DNA of 64,000 bases from Campylobacterota bacterium (GTDB lineage Bacteria > Campylobacterota > Campylobacteria > Campylobacterales > Sulfurimonadaceae): positions 1 through 64,000 of the forward strand of contig JBFMGG010000003.1 of NCBI GenBank assembly GCA_040752835.1, read 5' to 3'. Shown piece by piece: positions 1 to 9,000 of this stretch. The translations under genes were made by a program, and so were the position numbers. Below the pieces are notes generated by a model. The model had not been told where the DNA came from, did not search any database, and saw nothing but the letters and a program-made list of their open reading frames with translations. Positions within the stretch are counted from its first letter, which is position 1, and each line of letters opens with the position of its first letter.

Positions 1-65
1 TGGCTTCTATGTAAAAAGTATCTACTACTTAGTAATAAGTAATAGACGGTTATATGTATTGTATT

Positions 66-81
66 GACATTTAGAAATGTC
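66..81. repeat. Perfect inverted repeat GACATTT-AG-AAATGTC
   Basis: Seven-base arms with a two-base centre lie in the gene-free left end, downstream of the consensus promoter. A second short inverted repeat (GCCTT...AAGGC, 145-159) lies between them. They could form processing stems in a leader RNA or a protein-binding site; neither is followed by a T-tract, so I do not call them terminators. Confidence 0.5.
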
Positions 82-109
82 AGTCGAGCACCGCTCAACC
101 GCCATCCCT

Positions 110-128
110 GCTTAGTTTTCAATGATCG
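110..128 (-). promoter_or_regulatory. boxA-like element in the leader transcript
   Basis: On the minus strand this reads GATCATTGAAAACTAAGC. It resembles the TGnTCTTTGAAAAC-type antitermination/leader element found before rRNA genes in many bacteria. It lies about 50-65 nt downstream of the predicted start of the consensus promoter at 182-210. The match is by eye and the element is short. Confidence 0.4.
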
Positions 129-181
129 CAAACTCAAACTCTAAGCCTTAACTCAAGGCCTATCAGCGTTTGTGGACGGGA

Positions 182-210
182 ATTATAGGGGAAAATATAA
201 ACAATGTCAA
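182..210 (-). promoter_or_regulatory. Perfect consensus sigma-70 promoter reading off the left edge
   Basis: Read on the minus strand this is TTGACA (210-205), a 17-nt spacer, then TATAAT (187-182). It is the only promoter in the window with both hexamers perfect. Transcription would start near 175 and run toward position 1, away from the pilin gene, with no open reading frame before the edge. Promoters this good usually drive stable RNA, so an rRNA operon leader is the likeliest reading; that is inference, because no rRNA sequence lies inside the window. Confidence 0.75.
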
Positions 211-254
211 GAGGTTTTCAAAAGAAATTCAAAAAAAATGGAAAAAACGTATTT

Positions 255-875
255 TTAATTGTATCTGACCGATACATAACCCGTTTCAGGCTGAATGGTA
301 ATCGTGGCATTTCCATCACTTTCATGTTCCATTTCAAAAATGCACGGTTGTGTAAGATATTTAAAATATGGATCGTTCGGATTATAGGAGACATCGCCAT
401 AGGGTCTTCCGAAATGATCAAATGCAATTTTTCCTCCTTGACCAATTCTACAGTTTGGAGAAAAATCCAATGCAACAATTCTATATTTTTCAGTAATGCT
501 GACATCCTGATTGCTTGGCAATCCAACCCCGACATCCCCATTACCTAAATTTCTCTTTGTTAGTGGGTCTATCGCTTCTTCATTCGCATCAGAATTAGTT
601 TCTTGATCTCGATCACTAAAGACTTCATAATAATATTTCCCTCCACTAATGCGAAACCAAATTTGCCAATTCGATGCAAACCATGTTGAATTGGTATCAT
701 CAAATTTATCATCGCTCATCGCAAGATGTTGTGTATATCGAATGTGTGAAGCAACTTGCTCTGCCGCTTGCTGAAGCGGGCTGGTTCTCATGTTCGGCAT
801 TGCAAGTACCGCCAAAATCCCTATCACTATAATAACAAACACAAGTTCAAGCAGGGTAAAAGCAGAACGTTTCAT
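255..875 (-). CDS. Type II/IV pseudopilin (prepilin-like, N-methylated)
   Basis: The 206-residue product begins with a short basic leader and the prepilin peptidase/N-methylation motif, KRSAFTLLELVFVIIVIGIL, with Glu at +5 of the mature protein. The hydrophobic helix would anchor it in the inner membrane and polymerise into a pilus or pseudopilus. The C-terminal 170 residues are not recognisable beyond a GspH/minor-pilin-like size. I chose the ATG at 875, with AAAGG 8 nt upstream, over the GTG at 878. The gene is clearly more AT-rich than its neighbours and no other pilus or secretion gene lies in the window, so it stands alone and may have been transferred. The exact pilus system is unknown. 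Confidence 0.85.
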   Translation of the reverse strand: MKRSAFTLLELVFVIIVIGILAVLAMPNMRTSPLQQAAEQVASHIRYTQHLAMSDDKFDDTNSTWFASNWQIWFRISGGKYYYEVFSDRDQETNSDANEEAIDPLTKRNLGNGDVGVGLPSNQDVSITEKYRIVALDFSPNCRIGQGGKIAFDHFGRPYGDVSYNPNDPYFKYLTQPCIFEMEHESDGNATITIQPETGYVSVRYN

Positions 876-912
876 CACTAAAACCTTTAAAAACTAAATT
901 CGATAAAAGATG

Positions 913-920
913 ATTATAAC
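913..920 (-). promoter_or_regulatory. -10 element of the pilin gene
   Basis: Minus-strand TATAAT (918-913) stands about 38 nt upstream of the pilin ATG and downstream of the aclBA terminator, so the pilin gene probably has its own promoter. No convincing -35 is visible. Confidence 0.5.
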
Positions 921-944
921 AAAAGAATAGAGAAAAGAAAGTAT

Positions 945-972
945 AAAAAGGGATGGCCCCGCCTTAGCGGGG
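945..972 (-). terminator. Rho-independent terminator of aclBA
   Basis: On the minus strand, just after the aclA stop, a CCCCGC-TAAG-GCGGGG stem-loop (972-957) is followed within 8 nt by a TTTTT run (949-945). Confidence 0.65.
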
Positions 973-985
973 GAAAAAGAGAAGT

Positions 986-2803
986 TTAGATTTCGTCTGC
1001 AAGTTCGACGTTGTAAAGGATATCGTCGGTTGGGTGACGATACATCGGCATACCGAGACGTTTTTCATCCAAGATGTGACCGATAAACCCGATAGAGCGA
1101 CCGACAACAAAGAAGGCATTCAATGCACCCGCTTCGATGAATCCGTCAATCTCGTCTTCAGAGTATCCGAGTGCACGCCACATATCAACCATCAAGATAC
1201 CGATAGTACCGTCAACGTTCAAGATAAGGTTATCTTTTTTCGACGTCGTCAATTTCTCAACTTCGAGGGCAAAATCAAGCAACGGAGTGCTTGGGAAATG
1301 CTCGGCGGCGTATTTTTTGAGTCCCGATACACGAAGGTCAGGGTTACGAACCGATTTGATACGGTGACCGATACCGGAGATCGTTTTCCCCTCTTTTTTC
1401 ATGTAATCGATAAACTCAGCCGGAGACATACCACGGTCATTCGCGTATTTGAAATATTTCGCCGCATCGTCAATCGCTCCGCCGAAACGCGGTCCGATTG
1501 TCAAAAGTCCCGTTACGAGAGAACTGATAACGTCTTTGCCCGCACGAGCGGTAACTTTGGCATTGTGCGCACCCGAAACTGCCGGACCGTGATCCGCAAC
1601 CGTTTTAAGAACGGTTTCAAGATAATCGGTTGCCCATTTAGGGTAACGTTTTTTGAACCAAAGAAGTGAGATAACATCACCGATACCGAATCCGGTATCC
1701 GGAGTTGCAACCGCACTGATCGGATAACCTGCATAGGTTGCTTCATCTCCACGGTCATCGCTGATCGTACAAATGAACTCTTTTTTACGGCGTACTTTCG
1801 GTACGGTACGAAGTTCAGGCTCTGCAATTTCACCGATAACACCCTCTGCGCGAAGTTTTCCGTATACTTCGGCAATTTTGTGCGGAAGATCATTGAAGCT
1901 TGCAGGAACATAGATACCTGCTGCCGCCATCGCTTCGTTTTTCGCTGCTGCCGTTTCCGCATCCGCGTTTGCCGAAGCACCCGCGTGACCGAATTGAACA
2001 CCTGAGCTGAAATGTTTCGCGATCGTACCGATACACCATGCGATGATCGGTTTTTTGATTTTGCCCGATTTAACCGCGTCGATTACTTTATACTCTTCGG
2101 TTCCACCGACTTCCCCGAGCAGAACCATGTATTTGACCTGCGGGTTGTTCTCCATGCGAAGGAGGTTGTCGATGAATACCGATCCGACGAAACGGTCACC
2201 ACCGATCGCTACACCCTCGGCAATACCGTCAGCGTTAATGCTGATGATATTGGAAAGTTCGTTGAACAGACCGCCCGAGCGGGTTACGAGTCCGCACGAA
2301 CCGGCACGGTGAAGTTTCGAGTTAATGATGTTTTCGATCGTTCCGCCGACGTTCGCGATTTTGAATGCGCCCGGAGCGATACCGCCGACCGTTGCCGGTC
2401 CGATAACGATAACGCCGGCTTCACGCGCCGCTACGTTCATTTTGCGCGCCATACGCTCAGGGATACCTTCTGCGGTAACCATGATCGTTTTGAACTGCCC
2501 TTTGAGTTCGAGCGCTTCCATTGTCACGTCATACGCCGTACGGAACGACGCGAAGTTGAGGAGAACGTCTGCGTTCGGGAACGCCGCCGCCGCATCTTTG
2601 GTGTTCCGGAATACGGGTACCATGATCTCTTCGGGACCATAGAAAAACTTCTCGAATTTGTTTCCCGACGTCGGAGCGACGATTGCCGCTACGGAAGGTT
2701 TGGCACGGTTGATGACATAGTCATAATCGAGCATACGCTGGATCGCGCTTGCGTTGTTGTTCCAAAAAATCGCTTGTGTATCTTTGGTAAATAGAGCACC
2801 CAT
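986..2803 (-). CDS. aclA: ATP-citrate lyase alpha subunit
   Basis: This 605-residue subunit cleaves citrate with AclB, using ATP and CoA, to acetyl-CoA and oxaloacetate. It is the key cytoplasmic step of the reductive TCA cycle. The N-terminal part is succinyl-CoA-synthetase-alpha-like with the phospho-histidine motif FGHAGA (His273). The C-terminal third is citryl-CoA-lyase/citrate-synthase-like, with GHRIKS and the PMYRHPTDD tail. Length fits the two-subunit bacterial enzyme. I chose the ATG at 2803, which has AAGGAG 6 nt upstream, over the in-frame TTG at 2824 that would overlap aclB. It lies 10 nt after aclB and is followed by a terminator. Confidence 0.97.
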   Translation of the reverse strand: MGALFTKDTQAIFWNNNASAIQRMLDYDYVINRAKPSVAAIVAPTSGNKFEKFFYGPEEIMVPVFRNTKDAAAAFPNADVLLNFASFRTAYDVTMEALELKGQFKTIMVTAEGIPERMARKMNVAAREAGVIVIGPATVGGIAPGAFKIANVGGTIENIINSKLHRAGSCGLVTRSGGLFNELSNIISINADGIAEGVAIGGDRFVGSVFIDNLLRMENNPQVKYMVLLGEVGGTEEYKVIDAVKSGKIKKPIIAWCIGTIAKHFSSGVQFGHAGASANADAETAAAKNEAMAAAGIYVPASFNDLPHKIAEVYGKLRAEGVIGEIAEPELRTVPKVRRKKEFICTISDDRGDEATYAGYPISAVATPDTGFGIGDVISLLWFKKRYPKWATDYLETVLKTVADHGPAVSGAHNAKVTARAGKDVISSLVTGLLTIGPRFGGAIDDAAKYFKYANDRGMSPAEFIDYMKKEGKTISGIGHRIKSVRNPDLRVSGLKKYAAEHFPSTPLLDFALEVEKLTTSKKDNLILNVDGTIGILMVDMWRALGYSEDEIDGFIEAGALNAFFVVGRSIGFIGHILDEKRLGMPMYRHPTDDILYNVELADEI

Positions 2804-2813
2804 CTTTTTCTCC

Positions 2814-4130
2814 TTACTTCTCAAGCGCCATGCGCACGATGTCGGTTACGTGTGTTTCCGGTCCGTATACTTCGATATACAGTCCGAGGCGGTCTGCCGC
2901 TTCTTTAATGTCTTTAAGACCTTTTTCGTAGTTCGGCCCGCCGCGACGAACGTAGATACGCGTGTTGTGTTCTTTCATCCGCTCGGCGTACGTTTCGAAC
3001 GACTGGATAATCCCGGTAAACGTTTTCGCAACATCGGTAAAGTTTGCGATCGCACCGCCGATGATGAGAATTTTGTCACGCCCTTTGGGGTCTTTGTGAC
3101 GGGTCATCAGGTCGAGGACCGTATCGGCATAGAATTTGGTTTCGCCCGTTGTCGGTCCGCCCGAATACTCACCGTAGTTGGCAAGATCGGCGACGTTGCC
3201 CGACAAGTCGGCGATGGTGTCGGCGTAAACGACCGATGCCCCGCCCCCGGCGACCATCGTCCAGATGCGCCCCATCGGGTTAAGGACGGTCAGCTTCAGT
3301 GAAGCGCCCGATTTTGAGTCCGCTTCGGCAATCGCTTTTTCTTCGGGAGACTGATCTTCCATTCCGAAAGCCGTAGGGTATTCGGCATCGCACCACGCGT
3401 CGCCCATCATGAATCCCGCAGTGTCATCCAGACGGGCAACCAGGTCGAGAATCGCCATTTCGTTGTTGGCAAGCATTACGATCGGGTTGATTTCAAGGTA
3501 CGCGAAGTTGAGGTCGCGATAGAATTTGAAAAACTGAATCGCGAACGAAGCAAACGCCTCTTTGTTGCCGGCCGGGATATCGGAAGGGATGTTGGCGCGA
3601 ACGGCATGTTCCATGTCGGCATCGCACATTGTAATGGGGATTTTGACCTCGACAACTTTGTCCCAGTTCTCTTCGACTTCCATACCGCCTTCGGCAGACA
3701 TGTACAGAACATCGTCTTCACCGACCGTAGTAGCGGAGATGTAGTATTCCTGTTCCTGAGTGTGCGGAGTGAACGGCTCTACGATAAAATGGGTCAGACG
3801 GCCATGTTGTCCCGAAAGCAACGTAACGTCGTGAGACATTTTCTCGTCGATCCATTTTGCGGCATCGTCGAGCGTAACGTCACCCGGTTTGTTCGTTTTG
3901 AAAAGAACCAGGTTGTTTTTACCGCGTTTACCGAACAGCATATCGGGTTTTGCGACAAGCGGCTCTTGTTTGAGCCATTCAAAACCGTGTTCCTGTGCTT
4001 TTGCACGCAGTTCATCACCGCTGGTTACCATTACCGATTTGAAACCGTAGTGAAAACCGCTGAAGTATTTCTCCCAGTGTTTAGAGAAAATTGCTTTACC
4101 GTCGTATTCACGAATCGCTCTTTGAGCCAT
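2814..4130 (-). CDS. aclB: ATP-citrate lyase beta subunit
   Basis: The 438-residue partner of AclA carries the ATP-grasp (succinyl-CoA-synthetase-beta-like) fold that phosphorylates the catalytic histidine. Its beginning, MAQRAIREYDGKAIFSKHW, is typical of AclB. The ATG has a strong AAGGAG Shine-Dalgarno 5 nt upstream. An extended -10 promoter lies about 30 nt before the start, making aclB the first gene of a two-gene operon. Presence of aclBA marks autotrophic carbon fixation by the rTCA cycle. Confidence 0.96.
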   Translation of the reverse strand: MAQRAIREYDGKAIFSKHWEKYFSGFHYGFKSVMVTSGDELRAKAQEHGFEWLKQEPLVAKPDMLFGKRGKNNLVLFKTNKPGDVTLDDAAKWIDEKMSHDVTLLSGQHGRLTHFIVEPFTPHTQEQEYYISATTVGEDDVLYMSAEGGMEVEENWDKVVEVKIPITMCDADMEHAVRANIPSDIPAGNKEAFASFAIQFFKFYRDLNFAYLEINPIVMLANNEMAILDLVARLDDTAGFMMGDAWCDAEYPTAFGMEDQSPEEKAIAEADSKSGASLKLTVLNPMGRIWTMVAGGGASVVYADTIADLSGNVADLANYGEYSGGPTTGETKFYADTVLDLMTRHKDPKGRDKILIIGGAIANFTDVAKTFTGIIQSFETYAERMKEHNTRIYVRRGGPNYEKGLKDIKEAADRLGLYIEVYGPETHVTDIVRMALEK

Positions 4131-4160
4131 TGCAACTCCTTCGAAAATCTATTTAGGAGC

Positions 4161-4169
4161 ATTATATCA
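4161..4169 (-). promoter_or_regulatory. Extended -10 promoter of aclBA
   Basis: Minus-strand TGATATAAT (4169-4161) is a perfect extended -10, 31 nt upstream of the aclB ATG. No clear -35 is seen, which is common in this phylum. Confidence 0.65.
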
Positions 4170-4219
4170 CCCGGGAGTCTATTTCATCGGCAGAAAACGG
4201 CTCTTTTCGTACGACAAAG

Positions 4220-5407
4220 CTATTTTTTGTTTACTTTGGTAACATATCCGACAAACACCGGTGTATTTTTGTAACTTATTGTAACTTTATCCGATCCGCC
4301 TTGCGGGGTCTCCGTCAGACGATACGTATCGCACTGAGTTATTCCGTAAAAACGCAGACGCAGTTGTAACTTCTCGTCACTTGTCTCAACGCACGCAATG
4401 CCGCGGTGTTTGAGACTTGCGGCAAGTTCTTTGGCCACGTGCATCGGGTAGGCGAAATGGCGGCTCGGTTTCTCGAGCGCCGGATAGATCCACTGGTTGA
4501 AAAAAACGACGAGCGCGTTGAGGACCAGCAATGAAAAAGCGGTGTAAAACAAAAGACGATACCGTCCGCGAAATTCACGCAACCGGACACGATAGGTTTT
4601 GAAGAACGTCTGCGCCGCCATCGGAAGTGCCAGGAGCAAAAACGGCGCGAAACTCTGTACGTCCACTTTTTGACGGAAAGAGAGGAGAAGCGATATCAAA
4701 AATGCGCTCATCGCAATCATCCAGATCAGATCCCGCTCTTTGGCGATCAAACGGCGATAGAGGACGTAAAAAAGATAGACGAACACGATGGGCGAAAAGA
4801 CGGCCGAATAGACGCCCAGCAGGTCCAGGAAGCGGCTTTCGGGCGTTCCGCCGATTCCCGTACCGTACAAATAGAACGAAACCGCCAATGCCCCGATCCC
4901 CGCGAGACTCCAGCGCACGTCGCGACGGGAAAGCCCGAATACGACAATCGCGACAAACAAATAGGCGAATGCCGGGTCAATCCATACGAGAACCGGCAGC
5001 ATCCCCAATGCGTAGAAGCCGAACCGGAGATAAAGATACCCGAACAAGAAAAGCGAAGCGATCACCAACCCCGCATTGTCGACGATCAACGCGGAGCTGA
5101 TCACTCCCGGCAGCAACACGTAGATCAAAACGATCCACAACCGGTCGGAGTCGCGGACGACGTAATATCGGGCGATCCGGTAGAGTAACACTACCGACAG
5201 CAGATGCAGTGCAATCATGGGCAGGCGCAATGTCCAGTCGTTGTAACCCGCAAGAGCAAATGAAAGATTCAGCCAGTACTGTAAGGGGGAGGGAGCGCCG
5301 TAGACGATTTTGGCTTCGTGATAACCGATTGAAAGCCCCGGAATCTGTGCCAGAAGCAAGATCAGGTCGATCCCGATCAGCGCGGCAAAAAGGGCTTTGG
5401 TTTTCAT
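4220..5407 (-). CDS. Membrane glycosyltransferase-39-like protein
   Basis: The 395-residue protein has about nine to ten predicted membrane helices. Its N-terminal layout resembles the PMT/ArnT-type glycosyltransferase 39 family: a first helix, a short loop with an acidic residue in GYHEAK, then DWTLRLPMIALHLLSVVLLY. Such enzymes move sugars from polyprenyl-phosphate donors on the outer face of the inner membrane. It is shorter than most family members and its substrate cannot be told. Its ATG overlaps the TGA of the upstream amidotransferase gene (ATGA), so translation is probably coupled, although the two functions look unrelated. Confidence 0.6.
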   Translation of the reverse strand: MKTKALFAALIGIDLILLLAQIPGLSIGYHEAKIVYGAPSPLQYWLNLSFALAGYNDWTLRLPMIALHLLSVVLLYRIARYYVVRDSDRLWIVLIYVLLPGVISSALIVDNAGLVIASLFLFGYLYLRFGFYALGMLPVLVWIDPAFAYLFVAIVVFGLSRRDVRWSLAGIGALAVSFYLYGTGIGGTPESRFLDLLGVYSAVFSPIVFVYLFYVLYRRLIAKERDLIWMIAMSAFLISLLLSFRQKVDVQSFAPFLLLALPMAAQTFFKTYRVRLREFRGRYRLLFYTAFSLLVLNALVVFFNQWIYPALEKPSRHFAYPMHVAKELAASLKHRGIACVETSDEKLQLRLRFYGITQCDTYRLTETPQGGSDKVTISYKNTPVFVGYVTKVNKK

Positions 5408-5973
5408 AGTTTCAAAAAGTTGTCGATGATCTCGTGCCCATATTCGCTCATGATCGATTCGGGATGGAACTGAACTCCGTAAATGGGTTTGTCTTTAATT
5501 TGCAACGCCATAATCTCATGGTCGTCTTCGCTGTACGCCGTCGGTACGATCGTTTCGGGAAGCGTCTCTTTTTTGACGATCAGCGAGTGGTAACGCGTCG
5601 CGGTGAACATTTCGGGGAGTTTGTTGAAAATGGGGGTATCCCCCTCCCGCACCACCTTGGACGTTTTACCGTGCATCATCCGCTCCGCGCGGACAACCTC
5701 TCCGCCGAAGGCTTGGGCGATACTCTGGTGGCCCAGACAGATTCCCAGAATGGGAACCTTATCGGCAAAACGGCGGATCACGTCGAGGGTCACCCCCGCG
5801 TCGTCGGGCGTAGCGGGGCCGGGAGAGATAATGATCTTTTCGGGCTTCAGCGCCTCGATCTCCTCGACGCTCAGTTCGTCGTTCCGGATAATTTTCAGAT
5901 CCGCACCCAGTTCCAGGCAGTACTGGACGATGTTGTAGGTAAAACTGTCGTAATTGTCAATCATTAAAATCAT
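5404..5973 (-). CDS. trpG: Anthranilate / aminodeoxychorismate synthase glutamine amidotransferase
   Basis: The 189-residue class I glutamine amidotransferase supplies ammonia to chorismate-using synthases. Triad residues are visible: Cys79 in GICLGHQS, His170 and Glu172 in QFHPES. The family cannot separate TrpG from PabA by sequence alone, and neither trpE nor pabB lies in the window, so it may serve either or both. The ATG at 5973 has AGGA upstream; an alternative ATG at 5964 would give the classical MIDNYDSF start. It lies 50 nt after the hybrid kinase gene on the same strand. Confidence 0.9.
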   Translation of the reverse strand: MILMIDNYDSFTYNIVQYCLELGADLKIIRNDELSVEEIEALKPEKIIISPGPATPDDAGVTLDVIRRFADKVPILGICLGHQSIAQAFGGEVVRAERMMHGKTSKVVREGDTPIFNKLPEMFTATRYHSLIVKKETLPETIVPTAYSEDDHEIMALQIKDKPIYGVQFHPESIMSEYGHEIIDNFLKL

Positions 5974-6023
5974 CTGGTCATCCTGTGCGGGCAATCGTAA
6001 CGGCCATTGTATCCTGTCATGGC

Positions 6024-9000
6024 TTATACGCCCTTTTGGGTTTGCATTTGCGCGTGGAGACGGTGTACCCTCTCGAAATCGGCACGCATTTCTGCGATAA
6101 TCATCGCATACTCCAAAGGGATACCCTCGTGCGAGCTTTTTTCGAGCCGCGACGCCAGATCGCGTATGGTCCCCAGGTGGAGATTGGCCGCGGCCCCTTT
6201 GATCGCGTGGGCCTGGGCTTCGATCTCTTTGAGATCGTCGCGTGCGACCGCTTGTTCCAACGCATCGAGTCTTCCCGGTACGCTGGAACAAAACGCATCG
6301 AAAAGTTTCACAATGATCTCTTTTGGGAGTTTGAGAAACTCCAGTGCGCCGGCATAAATATCCTCTTTTTTCCCCGCTTCGGCGAGCGGGAGGGTACCCG
6401 AATCGCCCTCTCCCAAAAACCGTTCGAGCGTCAACGCAAGATCGTCCGCATCGATCGGTTTGGTCAGATGTTCGTTCATCCCCGCTTCCAAGAAGCGTTC
6501 GCGATCGCCGCCAAGGGCGTTGGCGGTGAGTGCTACGATCGGAACTTCGCGGTTTTGCCGACGGATTAGGCGGGTCGCTTCCATCCCGTCCATTTCGGGC
6601 ATGTTGACGTCCATGAGCACCAGATCGTACGCAGCAGTACGAACTTTCTCGACCGCATCTTTGCCGTTGTCGACAAAATCGGGTTCGATCCCGTGGAGCT
6701 TGAGTAGCGCTTCGATCAGCATCCGGTTAACGTCATAATCTTCGGCCACCAATACCCGCTTTTCCGGCCACTGTTTGTGCAGGGTATCGGCGGTACCGAA
6801 AGAAATCCCCTCTACACCGGCGGAGAGGAGCGTATTGTAGAGTTTGGAAGGGCAACGCTCATAATCGGGGATCACGTGAACGGTTTCGGGATAAGCGTCC
6901 GCAGCTTCGCCGATCAGCACGATCCGTCCGACCTGCCTCGGCAAATCGCGTAGAACGTTCTGTACGATCTCTTCGTCAAACGCAATCAGCACGTCGCATC
7001 GACGATCCATCCGGGCGACCGCTTCCAGTACTTTACCGTCGCAGCGGGTGTAATCGATTCCGAACGACTCGAGCTGACTGATTACGTGGGGGTGGCTGGG
7101 CGAATCGGAATCCATCACCCCGATTTTCGTGTTTTCAAGGTTCAGCGCCAGCACCGATCCCCGGTCGCACTCCATCACGTCGATTTCGAACCAAAAACGG
7201 CTCCCTTTCCCTTTTTCGCTTTCGACTTTCAACTCCCCTCCGAAAAGGGAAACGAGCTTCGAACTGATGCTAAGGCCAAGCCCGGTCCCACCGAACTGCC
7301 GCGTGGTGGAACTGTCTTCTTGAATGAACGGCGAAAAGATGCTGGCCACTTTTTCGGGCGCGATGCCGATCCCCGTATCGGTAACGCTGAAACGGAGCCT
7401 ATCGGGATTTTCACCTTGGCCGATCCGTTCGATTTCAACCCTGATTTTTCCTCCCGCAGGGGTAAATTTCAGCGCATTGGAAATCAGATTCCCCATCACC
7501 TGTTTGATCCGAAGGCTGTCAAGGCCGATACATTCGCTGATTCGGCTATCCAGCGCGACGCTGTAGTCAATCCCTTTTTCCTGCGCCACTGGGGCGAAGA
7601 GGGAAAAGGCCATCTCGAATTCGACAAACGGATTGATCAGCACTTTTTCAAGTTCGAGATGCCCGCTTTCGATCTTGGAAAGGTCGAGGATATCGTTAAT
7701 AATCCCCAATAGGGTTTTGCTCTGTTCGGAAATAATTCTGGCCTGGCGATGGTGTTCTTCGGCCAGGGGAGCGTTTTCGAGCAATTTAGCAAAACCCATA
7801 ATTCCGTTAAGCGGGGTCCGAATCTCATGGCTCATGTTTGCCAGGAACTCCATCTTGGCCGCTTCGCTGCGCTGAGCCTGGAAGCGGAGTTGTTCTTCGC
7901 GCTGAAGCGTCTCGTCGAGTTCGGTGATGTCGTGATAGGAAAAGATGATGTATTCTTTTTCGGTCAGGGAAATCGCTGCAAACTCCACCGCGAGAATCCG
8001 TTCCTCCCCCCGCTTGTCCCGTACCAGCACTTTTCGAAACTCTTCGGAACTCTCGGCGAGACGTTCGAAGAATTCTTCGAACGAAGGAGCCGATATGTAC
8101 CCTTTTCGCTCCAGAAACATTTCGCATACACATTGGTGCTGCGCCAGGAAAGCGTTCAGGTCCGGAAAATCGAAATAGTCGAAAAAGCGGCGGTTGACCA
8201 TTTCGATCCCCCCCTCTTTCCCGGTAAAAACGACGATGCTTTTCTGATGCTGGAAAATGGTATCGAAACGCCGTTTTTCGTCTTCGAGTTTTTTGGCCGC
8301 TTCAACCAGTTCGGTCACGTCTTCGCGCAGACCGATGTATTCGACGATCTGGCCGTTTTCGTCGACGAGGGGGTAAATGGTACTTTTGACGTAATACGCT
8401 TCCCCCGCTTTGGTCCGGTTTTTAATCTCCCCTTTCCAGATTTTTCCCGCTTTGATTGTTTGCCAAAGCTCTTTGAACAACGCCGAAGGGGTATCGGGAT
8501 GGCGGATGATGTTGTGTGAGCGGTTCATCAGCTCGCTTTCACGGTATCCGCTCACCTCCGCGAAACGGTCGTTGACGTACGTGATGATCCCTCGGGGATC
8601 GGTACGCGAAACGATCATCGTTTTTTCGATCGCGTCGCGATACTGCTCGAGAAAAACGGTAGAACGGTGGTACCGGAACACATACCACATCAACAGGGCC
8701 GACAGTACCGCGATTCCCAGCCACAACAGAATGAACTCGCGAATACGGTCTTCGAAAAACGCATGATTGCCGGTCAGCTCGACCATATAGGCGGCCTGAT
8801 TACCGTTAAATTCGTAAACGGGTTTGAGAATCAGAAGCGAGTATTTTCCCTCATGGTACAGTTTGATCCCCTGCAACGTCCCGCGGGCGAGCGCTTTGCG
8901 TATGAGATCGCCGTTGGAGCCGATCAGGGCTGCGATCTCCCCTTTATCAAACCCTTCGGCACCGATTAACAGAGTATCTTTGCGGTCTTCGAGATATTCG

